Source: Gambelia wislizenii
Lineage: Eukaryota; Chordata; Lepidosauria; Squamata; Crotaphytidae
DNA length: 64,000 nt
Reading direction: 5' to 3'
NCBI GenBank assembly: GCA_030847615.1
Contig: JAUMIR010000001.1
Span: 367,342,687-367,406,686 of the forward strand
The translations under genes were made by a program, and so were the position numbers. The notes under the pieces are model-generated. The model did not search any database. It saw nothing but the letters and a program-made list of their open reading frames with translations, and had not been told where the DNA came from. Position 1 is the first letter of the stretch. Each line of letters starts with the position of its first letter. Positions 32,971-44,539 of this stretch are shown here, in pieces.

Positions 32971-33134
32971 TGGCAAGCTTCACTCCAGGAGGAGGGTATG
33001 TCCTATACACATTGACACTAGTACCATGTTGCACAGTGTAACATCAGTAGGATTTTTGACAGCACATTTTTAATCAAAATAATAAAGCATATATACTTTC
33101 ACATTAAATGGCTTGGCAATACAATAAAACTCAC

Positions 33135-34600
33135 TTATTGGATAGAAGACAAAAGTACAGCTTTCCCAAAAACAGCCTCGTTCCTAGAACGAGAGTCAGG
33201 TCTGTAATGGGAAATGAAGGTCAAAGATGATGACCAAGTTGCAGCTCTGCAAATCTCCTCCAGAGGCACTCCAGATAGGAAAGCTGTCGAGGTGGAGACA
33301 GCCCTCGTCGAGTGTCCTCGAATCCGTGGCGGTAGAGGCTTCTTCGCCAGTTCATAGCAGAGAGCAATGGTCGATGTCACCCACTTCGACAAACGCTGTA
33401 GAGAGATAGGTTGTCCCAGTCTCGAGTCAGCATAGGATACAAACAGTCTAGGTGACTTCCTGAAGGCAGCAGTTCTCTGGATGTAGAAGGCAAGTGCCCT
33501 CCTGATGTCCATGGAATGGAGGGTATGATAATAATAATAATAATAATAATACTAAGTTATTTATTACCCGCCTCTCCCCTCAGGATCGGGGCGGGGTACA
33601 ACATCACAATGCATCACATACAATTCAGTACAATTCAAGTAAGTTATACATTACAATACAATACAATACAATACAAGCAGGTTATACAATTTTTATACAA
33701 ATCAGAAATCAATACAGACAAGCATTGCAGACAATTACAAACAGCTGTACAGTGCAGACAATATAACTGCCAGTAGATGGTGCTGCTGGCACTGCAGGTG
33801 CAGTCAGAATGCACTGTACAATGATAAGTGACATGCTGCTTTTTGAGAAACCATATTACCATACTAGTTTCCACAGCACATCACCCCAGCTCTTAATAAG
33901 CTGGTCCTCATTTTACTGAATTACAGAAGGCTGAGTCGACCTGGGGGGCCCTGGGATCGAACCTATAGACTCAAGATCTAACATGAGTTCTTTTTGGCTG
34001 CAGTGTTGGCTGCATTAGCATACTGCGCCACCAGGGCCCCCCAGGTCGTCCTTCGGGTCCTGCTCAAACTCGTCCTTCGGGTCCTGCATTAGAGCAGGGA
34101 GAGTAATTGATTGAGATGAAAGCTAGACACCACCTTTGGAAGGAAGGAGATGTTGGGACGGAGCACCACCTTATGTTTGTGGAAGGCAGTGTACGGAGGG
34201 TCAGACCGCAAGGCACAGAGCTCACCAGCTTGACGCGCTGAAGTTATTGCAATCAGAAAGGCTGGTTTCCAAGACAGGAGTCTTAGGTCCGTGGATGCCA
34301 TGGGTTCGAACGGACATCGAACCAGTTGCGATAGGACCAGTTCGAGGCTCCACGCCAGTATAGGCTCAAGTACCGGAGGATTTAGGTTGACGTAGCCTTT
34401 CTAGAACTTCTTGACAGTTGGGTCCGTAAAGGGAGACAGATAACCTCTAGCCTGGAATTCAACAGAAACAGCTGCCAAGTAGCACCGGATCAACGAAATC
34501 TAGAGTCTGGTAGAAGACAAGTGTAGAAGGAAGTCTAAGACAGTTGGGATGAAGAACGGTTCCATGACCGACCCCCGACCAGATAGGAAGCCCTCAAATT
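33135..34600 (-). pseudogene. DIRS tyrosine recombinase (copy 3), split by a SINE
   Basis: The C-terminal catalytic frame (33512-33135) reads PRLFVSYADSRLGQPISLQR, IRGHSTRAVSTSTAFLSGVP, EEICRAATWSSSLTFISHYR. The HxxR motif (HSTR) and the tyrosine in SHY are intact. Upstream of the SINE (33525-34044) the frame 34301-34089 carries LLSWKPAFLIAITSARQAGE, with the first catalytic arginine expected in ARQAGE. The N-terminal SAM-like part lies beyond 34301 in broken frames. Apart from the SINE and frameshifts the active-site residues survive. Confidence 0.85.
33525..34044 (-). mobile_element. tRNA-derived SINE with L2-type 3' tail
   Basis: On the minus strand the head begins GGGGCCCTGGTGGCGCAGTA at about 34040 and includes an A-box-like TGGCGCAGTATGC and a B-box GGTTCGATCC, both expected of a tRNA-derived polymerase III promoter. 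The 3' end reads 'gtaccccgccccgatcctga', then 'ggggagaggcgggtaataaa' and (ATT)n at 33525-33550. The tail matches that of the LINE at 5711-5962. The head resembles Sauria-type lizard SINEs. It interrupts the recombinase gene of DIRS copy 3; the target duplication is unclear. Confidence 0.8.
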
Positions 34601-34639
34601 CCTATTCCATTTCTAATAATACGACTTGCGGGTAGCAGG

Positions 34640-35200
34640 CCTCCGCACAGCCTCGATGACAGACTGGACCTCTGGGGGAAGGGGAGGATGTGCCAACGAT
34701 GGATTCAAGGCCATAGCCACCAAGCAGTTAGTCGAAGAGTCTCTACATCTTGGTGCCTGACCTTCCAGTCCTGAATGGTGAGAAGATCAGGACAGGATGG
34801 AAGTTGGATGAACCGGTGTTTGTCCAGACGCAGCAGGGTTGCAAACCAAGGTTGGCGGGGCCACCAAGGGGTGATAAGGATGGCATCTGCTCGGTCCCGA
34901 CGTAGCTTCGTGATTACTCTCGTCAGCAATGGAAACGGAGGGAAGAGGTAGAGGATAGGTCCCGACCACCGGAACAGGAACATGTCGCCCCTCGATCCCA
35001 GGGCGCGGCGCCTTGAACAGAACTGTTGACAGTGAGCTTTCTCTGGGGACGCAAAAAGGTCGACTTGAGGAGATCCCCACCGTCGGATTAGGTCCGCAGT
35101 CACCGACTCGTGCAGCTTCCATTCGTGAATGGAGAGACTTAACGGCTGAGTCCATCTACAAGAGTATTCTCCTCTCCTGGGAGGTGGATGGATTAGAGAA
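34640..35200 (-). pseudogene. DIRS RNase H-recombinase linker (copy 3)
   Basis: The open frame 35463-34705 carries in its second half SPQVDLFASPEKAHCQQFCS, LYLFPPFPLLTRVITKLRRD, AILITPWWPRQPWF and LPSCPDLLTIQDWKVRH. This block recurs in copies 2 and 4 between RNase H and recombinase. I know no enzymatic role for it; it is a hallmark of DIRS-type polyproteins. Confidence 0.75.
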
Positions 35201-35522
35201 CGATGTTCTTGGAGAAGCACCAATCCCAAATGTCCAATGTGAGTTGAAGAAACTGAGGGGACCTCGTTCCCCCGTGCTTGTTCAGGTAGTACATCACCGA
35301 GGTGTTGTCTGTCACTACCAGAACAGTCTTGTTTGTCACCAAAGTCTCGAAGGCTCGAAGTGCCTTTTGGACATTGAGGAGCTCCAGGACATTGATGTGG
35401 AGAGTCCGTTCTTCGGCATTCCAGGAACCCCGTATCTCGTAGGATTCGAGGCATGCTCCCCATCCCAGCAGCAAAGCGTCCGTTGTCAGAGAGGTGTCCG
35501 GCTGAGGAAGATCAAAGGGCAT
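35193..35522 (-). pseudogene. DIRS RNase H domain (copy 3)
   Basis: The frame reads PDTSLTTDALLLGWGACLES, LHINVLELLNVQKALRAFET, VLVVTDNTSVMYYLNKHGGT. The acidic D-E-D triad is present (TTDAL, LELLN, VTDNT). It follows the RT with a small frame change near 35520-35670. Confidence 0.88.
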
Positions 35523-35668
35523 TCCTTACAGGACATTGTCCGGTACCAACCACCACTCTAGCAACCGATGAACTGCCCAAGGCATTGTGAGCAGTTTCTT
35601 CGGGGAGTCGCGTAGGGGGTCGAACACTTGTAGAAACCAGTGTTGGAGCAGAAGCCTGGCCAGGCAGG

Positions 35669-36460
35669 TCACATAGGTAGTACCTGGACAGAATGGGCGC
35701 GAAGCCTCCAGGACCAACGGCAAGCATGGACTAGAGACCGAAGAGTGTTGAACCGGTCTTGAGGCAGGTAAGCTGCAGCCGCACGTGAGTCCAGCCTGGC
35801 CCCGATAAACTGGATAGCCTGAGCCGGTTGGAGTTGCGACTTCTCTATGTTGACAACAAGTCCCAGGCCGTCTAAGACATCTAAGGTGAGGTCGATATCG
35901 AGTTCGAGCTGATGACAAGCGCTCGCCACAATTAGCCAGCTGTCGATGTAGGGGAAGACCACCTCTCCACGCTGGCATAGAAACGCTGCGACCACCGCCA
36001 TGCACTTTGTGAAGACCCTCGGAGCCGTCGAAAGTCCAAATGGCAGGATCCTGAACTGGAAAGTCTCGGTCCCGATCTAGAATGCCAGAAAGCGTCTGTG
36101 GGCAGGATAGATCCTGATGTGGAAATAGGCGTCCTTGAGGTCTATGGATGCAAACCAGTCGTACTGTTGCAGGAGTGGAAGGATGGAGGCCAAGGTGACC
36201 ATTCTGAACTTCTTTGATTCTATATATCTGTTCACCCCACGGAGGTCGAGAATGGGATGGAGTCCCCCATACTTCGTGACCAAAAAGTACCTTGAGAAGA
36301 AGCAGAGGTGGTGGAGATCGGAGCCCACGGGTTCAATAGCCCTCTTTTGCAACAGTGTCTGCACCTCCTCGAGGAGGGGAGGGGAGGGCGGTGTTGATCG
36401 AACCCGACCTGTCGGAGGTAGGGAGTCGAATTTGAACCAATAGCCGGTCTAGATGATTTG
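35669..36460 (-). pseudogene. DIRS reverse transcriptase (copy 3), one nonsense codon
   Basis: Two frame-compatible pieces (36364-36077 and 36001-35669) are joined by a TAG where copies 1 and 2 have Gln (LAFQI). Motifs: LCFFSRYFLVTK, ILDLRGVNRYI, FASIDLKDAYFHIRIYPAHR, PFGLSTAPRVFTKCMAVVAA, then FPYIDSWLIVAS, where the catalytic YIDD is YIDS. So two point lesions separate it from an open RT, one of them in the active site. Confidence 0.88.
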
Positions 36461-36499
36461 AAGAACCCAGCGGTCTGATGTTATTAAAGACCAAGCTTC

Positions 36500-38943
36500 G
36501 TGGAAATTCGACAGTCCATCTCCGAAAAGTGGAGTCTGGAGAAAAAAGAGACAACATGAGGTGAACAGTTAGAACGTTCTCCTGCCTTGATCTTTTGATC
36601 GTTGCCTCGGAGCTGGCCGATATCTGGAGGCTGAACCTTGGCTCCTCACCGAAGAGGCTGGAGAGGGAGAAGTTATGTATCGGGATCGACGATGTGATTG
36701 GCCAGAGAACCCCCGACGGAACTGCTGGACTGATGAATAGGTTTGCCAGGCGGTGTGGCCCCTGGAACGGTACTGAGAAGATGAGGTGGCCATACCGTAT
36801 TTCTTAGCGGTGGTCCTCATCTTCTGGGTACATTCTAACTTTTCATCTGTGGATCCATTAAACAGTCCAGATTCATCAACGGGCAGATCCTCTATGGTGG
36901 CTGAGGCCTATGGGGTGAGGCCGGATGAGCGGAGCCAGGCGTGTTGGCACAGGGCGATGGATCCTGCAATTGTTTTGGCCGTGCAATCAGCAACGTGTTG
37001 AGCGAGTTCATTTGGTGCCCAGCGAGCAATTGTGCCTCTGCCTGGATCGCCTCGGCCATCCAACGCCGTTCTTCTGGGAGATCTTGGAGCAGGGGCGTCA
37101 TCCTTTTCCACAGCACCTGCTGGTAAGCCCCCATGCAGGCTGAGTAGTTGGCCACACAAAAACTCAGTCCAGTCGCTGAGTAGTTTCTTGCCCATAATGT
37201 CGAGCTTACGGGCCTCAGGGTCCGGCAGAGTGGATTAAGGTCTACGTTGCTTCTTGTTTTGGGATGCTTCGACCACCATGGAGTTTAGCTTCGGGTGAGT
37301 TTGAAGCCATCACCTCCAACTCAATACAGACAGTCAATTTTCTTGGAAGTAGATTGAATCAAAAAAGGTTTCTCCCAGGACCCTTGCGTGAGCTTGACCA
37401 GGGATGGTAGGACAGGGAGAGTAGCCGTGGGGGGAGTCTTCAACTGAATCCGGTGGAAGATGGGGTCCGCCGGTTCAACCTCCTTTTCCACCACCTTAAG
37501 GTCGAGAGCATGTGACATGCATATCATCTGTTCCGAAAAAGCACGGATGTCGTCAGTGGGTGACGCAGAGTCTTCATCAATCAGCTCAGATTTTGGTGAT
37601 GGTAAGTACTGCATGTAGTAATTCCACAATCCCGAGGAAGATGTTGAATCAGCTGGAGATGGACTGCGATCCTCACGGAGCAGAGGTGGTGCGTAGAGGT
37701 GGAGTCAGAGGAGTTGGAGGCAGAGGACATTGTTCAGGTCGTGGAGAGACCTGACTCTCTGCATCCCTTCTCAGAATAACCCGAGGCTCTTCCATGTGGA
37801 AACACCAGGGTGAACGACACAAAAACCGGCAACATATACATCCCCAAAATCATATCCTCGGGACATCAGCATCTGAGAGCCCGGAGGCGACATGATCCCA
37901 CCTCGACAAATACACTGTGCCAGGTCGTAGGCTGTATAGGCCGGAATGTCCCCATGGACATTGGATGAAAAAGGTCAGGTTCGAGTTGAGAGCTCGGAAT
38001 CAACAACCTCGACCTCGAGGTCAGATGGGGAGTGCTCAAGAAGTTGGGCCCTCGATATCGTGAGGGTTGGTAATTGGCCCAGCCGCTGAGGTGTCATCTC
38101 CATGTCGGTACCAGAAGGAACTTCGACGGCCACGATCTCTACCGAATCAGAGGGGGTAGGAGCACACCTTGGCACACCAGCCTCCGCAGATAGAATTAGA
38201 GAAGGTCTGGGGAATGTGGCCTCGGTTCCAGCGGCGGGTTGCAAATCTACAGTGTCGGCAGGCCGCGCAGCTTTATCAGGAGAGGCTGCAGATGGTGCAG
38301 CTGACGACTTCATCTTCTTAGGTGCCTCTTTCGGCTTGCTCTTAGATTTAGAGCCATCATCATGCCGAGAGGTATGTTTTTCTTTCCTCTTCTTCAGACA
38401 CTGAAAAGCCTCTGCAGAGGTGCCCGGCCAGGCCGTGGATTCAGAAGGCGTCTGGTCCTGAGGGACAGCCGTCGAGGTGGAAGGCTCCTGGTCCCGAGTC
38501 GACCTCGATGGTGTCGAGCAGGCTCGATCTTTAGCCGAATCCGACGAAGCATGCTTGTGCAAAGTATGCACAGCTTCTGGGTCCGAGGCGATCGAACGGC
38601 ATCGGGACGGGCTACAGGACCGATGACGCTTCTGGCCTTTAGACTTAGGAGACGATGAATGACCACGTTTTAAGGGCACAGACACCGAGGCAGAGGCCAG
38701 TGTAGCAGCCAGAGTCAAGGCTGAAGTTGGAATCAAGGCTTTCTCGTATAAGAAAGATTTCAGCTGAGATAGCCTGTGCTTGCGAGCCTGAGGAGTGAAG
38801 GCTGTGCAATGCATACAGGAATCAACATTATGTGTTTCTCCCAGACAAATCAGGCAGCGGGAATGACCGTCCGCACTTGGAAGTTTAGCCTAACAGATCA
38901 CACACCTCTTGAAGGCCCCTTTTCCAGACATTTTTGTACTCAT
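36500..38943 (-). pseudogene. DIRS gag-like gene (copy 3)
   Basis: The probable start is the ATG near 38935 (MSTKMSGKGAFKRCVIC), followed by a TAG where copy 2 has Gln, then AKLPSADGHSRCLICLGETH and NVDSCMHC. The long frame 38814-37975 continues with a Lys/Arg/Ser-rich region (SPKSKGQKRHRSCSPSRCRS; PKEAPKKMKSS). Later parts are 37629-37321 (LIDEDSASPTDDIRAFSEQM) and 37155-36892 (NYSACMGAYQQVLWKRMTPL). It gives the fullest view of this family's gag: an N-terminal Cys/His motif, a basic Ser-rich middle and a helical C-terminal part. Confidence 0.75.
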
Positions 38944-39225
38944 AGCGTTGCCAAGCCAAGTAAGAGGACAGAGAGTAGTCAAAAACACTCCAAGTCGTCA
39001 CCAAAATCAGAGGTAGAATGCCAAATTCAAGGGAAGAAACACGAAACGTAGTCAAAAAACAGTCCAGGTCAATACCAAAAATCAGAGTATGAATGCCAAA
39101 GCCAAAGAGTGAGAGAAAATAGTTGTCAAAAAGCCAAGCTGAGTCAATCCAAGTCAAACCGAAAGTGAAAGGGAGAAAAACTAGCGAATTAAGGTTCCTT
39201 CAAGCTGCTAATGCGGCGGAAAGAA

Positions 39226-39390
39226 AGGAACTGAGAATTGGGCGGGAATCCCTTCTAAGGGACCGCTGGTGTGGGTGGAGTTACCGCCAAAAATGTATCA
39301 TAGCACATTCTGCCTAGCGATTCTAGAAGGTTCTGATGCTCTGCGCAGGCGTAACCCAGCTGTGTGATTCACAGAGACCCTGAAGAAGAT
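39226..39390 (-). repeat. 5' terminal inverted repeat of DIRS copy 3
   Basis: 'gggtggagttaccgccaaaa', 'tctgcctagcgattctagaa' and the outer end 'cagagaccctgaagaagat' correspond to the 5' ends of copies 1 and 2. Confidence 0.88.
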
Positions 39391-39397
39391 CCAACAA

Positions 39398-39590
39398 TTC
39401 ATTTCATAGAATCATATAGTTGGAAGAGACCACAAGGGCCATCCAGTTCAACCCCTTGCCTTGCAGGAATACACAGTCGAGGCACTCCTGACAGATGGCC
39501 ATCAGCCTCTGTATAAAAACCTCCATAGACGGGGACTCCACCACACTCCCAGGCAGTGTATTTCGCAGTGCATTTCTTAAACATATACAA
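39398..39590 (-). mobile_element. CR1 3' fragment
   Basis: 'catagaatcatatagttgga', 'gaccacaagggccatccagt' and 'cctccatagacggggactcc' are the reverse complement of a CR1 3' end. It abuts DIRS copy 3 within about 10 bp. Confidence 0.9.
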
Positions 39591-39639
39591 TTTCAATCAA
39601 CAGAATAAAGCCATTCTATACAGAAAGTTAACAATTGAG

Positions 39640-40075
39640 ATGCGGGGGGTGGTGGAAAAGTTTTAAAGCAAAGAGAGGTAAAGTACAACCCACTATTTTT
39701 GTGGCACACAGGGGCCCAAAGAGTCAAAAAATGTTTTTGCTCCAGAATGCCCCCAAATGCTCTCTAGGGGGTATGGAGGGCATTTCCACCATGTTTCAGG
39801 TCCCCCTGGGGCCCCAGAGATAAAAAATAATTATTGAAAAATTCCCCCCAATTTCTTTCCCCTGAAATGCTCTAAAATGTCCACTTAGGAGTGTGGGGTG
39901 CATTTATACCACATTTTGTTGGCCCCTGAGCCAATTTAGGTCCAGGAGAGCCCTTTTTGGAAACCCAAAATATGGAGAAAAATGTTTCCATACTCACTCA
40001 AGGTGTTTGTGGGCAAAAATATATATGTATTTGGGCAGGGGAAGCAAGTGCAGCCCTCAAGATCTTCTAGGGGAG
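39640..40075. repeat. Unclassified repeat with GGGGGTATGGAGGGCATTT blocks
   Basis: Three related blocks occur ('tctagggggtatggagggca', 'taggagtgtggggtgcattt', 'cccctggggccccagaga'). The same kind of sequence is present at 25491-25850. Confidence 0.45.
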
Positions 40076-40297
40076 TAATGTGACATCCTAGTCTTCCACA
40101 GTGAAAGTCATAATTCCCTTTAACATTTTAATATCTTATTCTACAATCCTGTCAAACATGAAAGTGGGATGGCTCTAAAGAGATTATCACTTCCGATCCT
40201 CTCATGTAAGCTACCTCCTAGGAAGTAGCTATGACACAGACAACTTACTGAGTCATGCACACTCTCCAAGCCTTGCTGTTAACACTTGCTGGCATTA

Positions 40298-40726
40298 CAG
40301 TCGTCCCTTCACATTCATGGGGGTTAGGTTCCACAGACCCCGCGAATGTGAAAATTCCGCGAATAAAGATTGCCCTCCCCATGCCTCCCCACTCCCTCCC
40401 CAGGCGACCACGGGGGCTCCGGAGGCCCCGAAGCCGCCTCCCCAGACCTCCCCACTGCTTCCCCAGGCAACCACGGGGGCTCTGTAGACCCTCTGGAGGC
40501 CCCGAAGCCGCCTCCCCAGGCCTCCCAACTCCCTCCCCAGGTGACCACGGGGGCTCTGGAGGCACTCCAGAGGCCCCGAGGCTGCCTCCCCAAGCCTCCC
40601 CACTCCCACCCCAGGCGGCCATGGGGACTCCAGGCCTCATCGCCACGTTCCTCGGCCTCCCCTTGCAGCAAACTGTGAATATGCGGAACCGCGAGTGTGG
40701 AGGCCGCGAATGTTGAGGGAGGACTG
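40298..40726. mobile_element. Tigger/pogo-like MITE with internal GC-rich tandem repeats
   Basis: The termini are CAGTCGTCCCTTCACATTC and its imperfect inverted copy (the right end reads 'gaatgttgagggaggactg'), flanked by TA on both sides, as for Tc1/mariner-superfamily Tigger elements. The interior has three to four GC-rich units of about 65-75 bp around 'accacgggggctc' (near 40409, 40471, 40543, and a variant at 40618). No transposase is encoded. Confidence 0.75.
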
Positions 40727-41149
40727 TATATCATCCACTACAGTGTTTCCACTCTGCGGGAAAGCTAACTGGCAATACCTCCACCCAAGTGTAGGCAGTC
40801 TTATTGCTGTGGCTGCTCTCCCTCTTATATTTTGATATATCAATATGAAAGGGTACTGTGACTGTGAGAGGAATAACTTACAAAACTTACTGCAAGTTAT
40901 AACAGTAAACCAAAACCTCCAAATTAAAATTATTTTCTTTGATAAAAGAATCACCTAACTTTACAGCCTCTTTTAAAGAACAAAACCCCTATAAACAAGT
41001 ACCTTAAGGAGTGTGTGTGTGTGTGTGTGTGCGCGCGCATACTTTAGTATTTCCAGTATGTAATCTAAAATCTCCAGACACCCGCACAAATAAGAGATGC
41101 TCTGAGATACAACATAGTGAAAAATCCTCCAAATTTAGAACATCAACAA
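40727..41149. other. Unassigned sequence with a microsatellite
   Basis: Apart from the (GT)n/(GC)n run at 41011-41039 nothing was recognised. Confidence 0.5.
41011..41039. repeat. (GT)n(GC)n microsatellite
   Basis: Ten GT units followed by four GC units. Confidence 0.95.
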
Positions 41150-41271
41150 ATAAAGTTGAAGGCTTTCACGGCCGGCATCCATAGATTTTCCTTGGTTTTT
41201 TTCCAGGCTGTGAGGCCGTGTTCTGGAATAGTTTCTTTCTGACGTTTCGCCTGCAGCTGTGGCTGGCATCT
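41150..41271. repeat. Unclassified high-copy squamate repeat
   Basis: 'gaaggctttcacggccggca', 'aggctgtgaggccgtgttct' and 'cgcctgcagctgtggctggc' are a block I recognise as common in lizard and snake genomes, but I cannot assign its class. It joins directly to a CR1 fragment at 41272. Confidence 0.5.
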
Positions 41272-41800
41272 TCAGAGAATGGCCATCCAGCCTCTGTTTA
41301 AAGACCTCCAAGGAAGGAGACCCCACCATGCTCCGAGGGAGTGTGTTCCACTGCCAAACAGCTCTTACTGTCAGAAAGTTCCCCCTAATGTTGAGGTGGA
41401 ATCTCTGTTCCTGGAGCTTGCATCTATTGTTCCGTGTTCCAGTCTCTGGAGCAGCAGAAAACAAGCTTGCTCCATCCTCAATGTGACACCCCTTCAAATA
41501 CTTAAACAGGGCTATCTTATCACCCCTTAACCGTCTTTTTTCCAGGCTAAACATACCCTGCTCCCTAAGTCTTTCCTCATAAGGCATGGTTTCCAGACCT
41601 TTCACCATTTTAGTCGCCCTTCTCTGGACATGCTCCAATTTGTCAATATCCTTTTTGAATTGTGGTGCCCAGAACTGGACACAGTATTCTACATGAGGCC
41701 TGACCAAGGCAGAATAGACTGGCACTATTACTTCCCTTGATCTAGACACTATACTTCTATTGATGCAGCCCAAAATCGCCACACGGCTAAAAAGTAGGAG
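41272..41800 (-). mobile_element. CR1 ORF2 C-terminal fragment, well conserved
   Basis: The minus-strand frame carries [60 protein letters not shown] and [20 protein letters not shown]. It is uninterrupted for about 175 codons, so this is a relatively young CR1 copy truncated at both ends. The frame continues into flanking repeats on both sides, so its outer residues are not CR1. Confidence 0.9.
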
Positions 41801-42953
41801 TGGCCCCTGCATGCATGACATCCCCCATGTGAACAACAACACAAGCAACATCTGAGACAACATGTAGGCCTATGACTTGTACACCGCCACTTTTCTTTAT
41901 TTTTAAACATCTTTAGCCAGATGAAGAAGCCAGTAGAGCTTCAAAAGCTTGCATCATGTGTTTTGCAGTTTGGCTGGCCAATAAAGGCATTGCTTTTTTT
42001 GTGGATTCTGGATTTTGATGTGCCATTCATTTCCATGAATCTACTCCTTGCAGGATTAGCATCAGTGGGCTACTGCAGAAGTTTCCCTATGCAATTAAAG
42101 TGTGTTTTTACATGTATACAGAAAATGAACTTAATAATAAAGTATTAACTAACCATTTATTCATGATTTAACCATTTATATACATTGTTCCACTTATTAT
42201 TTTTGGCACATTTTTGTCAGCAGATTAATTTGTATGTTACTTTTTAAATTAAGATGCTGAAAAATGTAGTAGCTTAAGTCTTTATAAAAGTGCTTTAATG
42301 GTCATATTATACCTAATATATTACAGCCTTAAACTGGGGTAAGAGTCTATCATTATTGCATACTGCTTACTACCAAAAAAAATGTGATTTCTCTGACAAA
42401 AAAATCATACTAGAATGAAAAAATGACAGGAATCTTGGCAGGTCAGTTATCTTGTTAGAAACGTGCAATTTTACTTGTCACCACAGATGCTTATTCATAA
42501 GAACAACAGCCTTCATTACAAAACAGCTAAGAGAAACAAATAAGAGTCTCCTTTTGTTCCTGCTTTAGCTTATTAGTTAATGTTCAGTTTTCCTTTCTAC
42601 TGTCGCCCATTACTGACTACCAAGAGTTTGCTTCTTCATAAGACTGGAATTCAAAAGAACTGAAGTTAAATGTATTTGTCCTGAGTCATTCACTAATGAC
42701 TCTCTTATTGGGAGGGGCTTTCTTTTGCTTGCTTCCTTTTTTTTTTTTTTTAAAGAAACAATCTAAGTCCTTCTGGAAAAGTCACATCACATTCCACTTT
42801 ACTTCTGGGACTTTAACATAACAAAGCTTAGGAAGTCAAGCAGTCTAAAAATCAACTTCTTCACATATGAATGTGTGCAAGACTACCCAGGTCATATTTG
42901 CTCAGCAACCACTTGTAGTATCAATTATCCAGATCCTAGAAGAACTGAAGGAT
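41801..42953. other. No gene recognised; one short repeat block
   Basis: Mostly AT-rich sequence. 'gatgaagaagccagtagagc' and 'ccaataaaggcattgc' near 41935-41990 resemble a common interspersed repeat; its class is not known to me. Confidence 0.45.
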
Positions 42954-43140
42954 AGAATCACAGAACCACAGAGTTGGAAGAGACTCCAAGGGCCATCTAC
43001 ACCTACCTTGCCAGTGCAGGAATGCAATATTAAAGCACCCTGAGAAGTTAAATTACACAGCTTTCTCCAAGTTAAATTATACAGTTCCTTCAACTCTTCC
43101 TCAAATCGCTTGGTTTCTAGACCTCTTACCATCTTGTGAC
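42954..43140 (-). mobile_element. CR1 3' fragments
   Basis: 'accacagagttggaagagac' and 'ccaagggccatctacaccta' are the reverse complement of the CR1 3' end. 'cttggtttctagacctctta' near 43110-43135 matches the ORF2 segment for VKGLE. Internal parts are deleted. Confidence 0.75.
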
Positions 43141-43549
43141 ACAGAAATTGCACTAGATTAATTCTGCAACAGTCAGTCACACAATCTATAGGTTTAGCCG
43201 TTTTAATTGGATGTGATTAACTTTATTATGCAAATGGTAGGACAGACTGATTTTTATGAAAACCTATTATTCTCAATGTTTATGAATGATAACGTTTTTT
43301 AAAATAAAGAGTTTATAAATATGCTGTTTATAGCAGTGAGACAAGAAATCACATGTTGTTGGAAAACTGCAAAATTATACATAGATGGCAGTACACCCTA
43401 ACAAGGATGAGTGAAATTTATTCTTATGTGGCAACATTTTGTTGGAGGGTTGCAACATATTACATATTCCATATCCCCTCTCCCCTCTGTAACATATGTG
43501 AAATCCACATTGAAATCCACATATGATACATTTGAAATCCACATATGAT

Positions 43550-44450
43550 ACAGAGGGGAGAGTGGAGCAGATTCGACCACCTCAGCAATTGGAGACGACA
43601 GTGATGGTGAAGAGGATTCAGAATGATAGTCATTGTCTGAGAATTTTTCCTGCTGCTGTTGACTGGACAAGTTCATGACAGTGGTGATGATCATGTCGAT
43701 ACCAATCATGGTAAGACACCACACCAAAGTGTAAGTTGAATCTTCATGCTACTGATAATCCCTTTATGAAAAGTAAGAACTAGTGCAAGGTTGCTCATGA
43801 CTGTATGGAAATCTGTCATGGAGCAGAGAGCAACAACAGTACCAAAGTAAACCAGACTCAAAACTATGTGAATAGATGGAGAACAGTGAGGACCCAAAGC
43901 TGAACGAACAGGTCAGTCTATGGTAAATATCTCTTTGATATCTTGCAGGGATAGTTGTTGCAGAGTCAAAGCTCTCTGTACTGACAGCTGAACTGTATCA
44001 GAAGCTTTATATGGTGCTGAGATAGATATGACTGGATTGTCAGTGCCATCTATCACCAGTACTGAGATAAAGTGATGCTTTGTATCAGAGACTGGACTGA
44101 TCCCAGGATGGAGGCATAATTGGCATGCAAGTCAGATCAAGGCAAAGCCACAGATTTCCTAGCTACTGGTTTTTGAATGAACTGGTGATAACTTGGCAAC
44201 CAATGAAGCACTGGAGTAATGTTTTATTTGAAGCTGCTTGTTCTGCTATTTTCAGTTATTCCTCCCAACAATGGGTGACATGTCCTATTATTCATAATGG
44301 AGAGATCCTTATTATTCCATATGGATTTCTCCAAGGCAAAACCAGCATTTGGAATGCCCGTCAGAAAGAGCAAATTTCCTACCACAAGAAACACAAGATT
44401 TGAAAAGAAGAGTTGAGGTCATTAAAAGGAAAGGGTTAGGGATAGCTGAA
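43550..44450 (-). pseudogene. DIRS gag remnant (outer copy)
   Basis: The motif reads FKSCVSCGRKFALSDGHSKC, then WFCLGEIHM (frame 44722-44312). Further on the minus strand 43727-43560 has SSSPSLSSPIAEVVESAPLS, similar in character to the Ser-rich segment of the other gag genes. Frames are broken. Confidence 0.55.
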
Positions 44451-44539
44451 ATTCCAGGGTAGAGAGGGAGATAGGGTTTTTTTGAGCTGACCATTTCTTC
44501 CCCTTTAACAGCAGAAGCCTCAGTTTGGTTCAGTGATGT

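Larger units (their letters stand above)
32614..39390 (-). mobile_element. DIRS-like retrotransposon copy 3, full length with SINE insertion
   Basis: On the minus strand from 39390 (5') to 32614 (3'): gag (38940 to about 36500), RT (36460-35669), RNase H (35522-35193), linker (35200-34640) and recombinase (about 34600-33135), which is split by a SINE. Terminal inverted repeats lie at both ends and an internal complementary region at 32891-32970. Same family as copies 1, 2 and 4. It is the best preserved here: RT and RNase H are open apart from isolated lesions. Confidence 0.9.

Noticed and set aside
40245..40734. Five overlapping open frames of 100-150 codons
   Set aside because: Same reason: GC-rich tandem repeats in a MITE lack stop codons in all frames.
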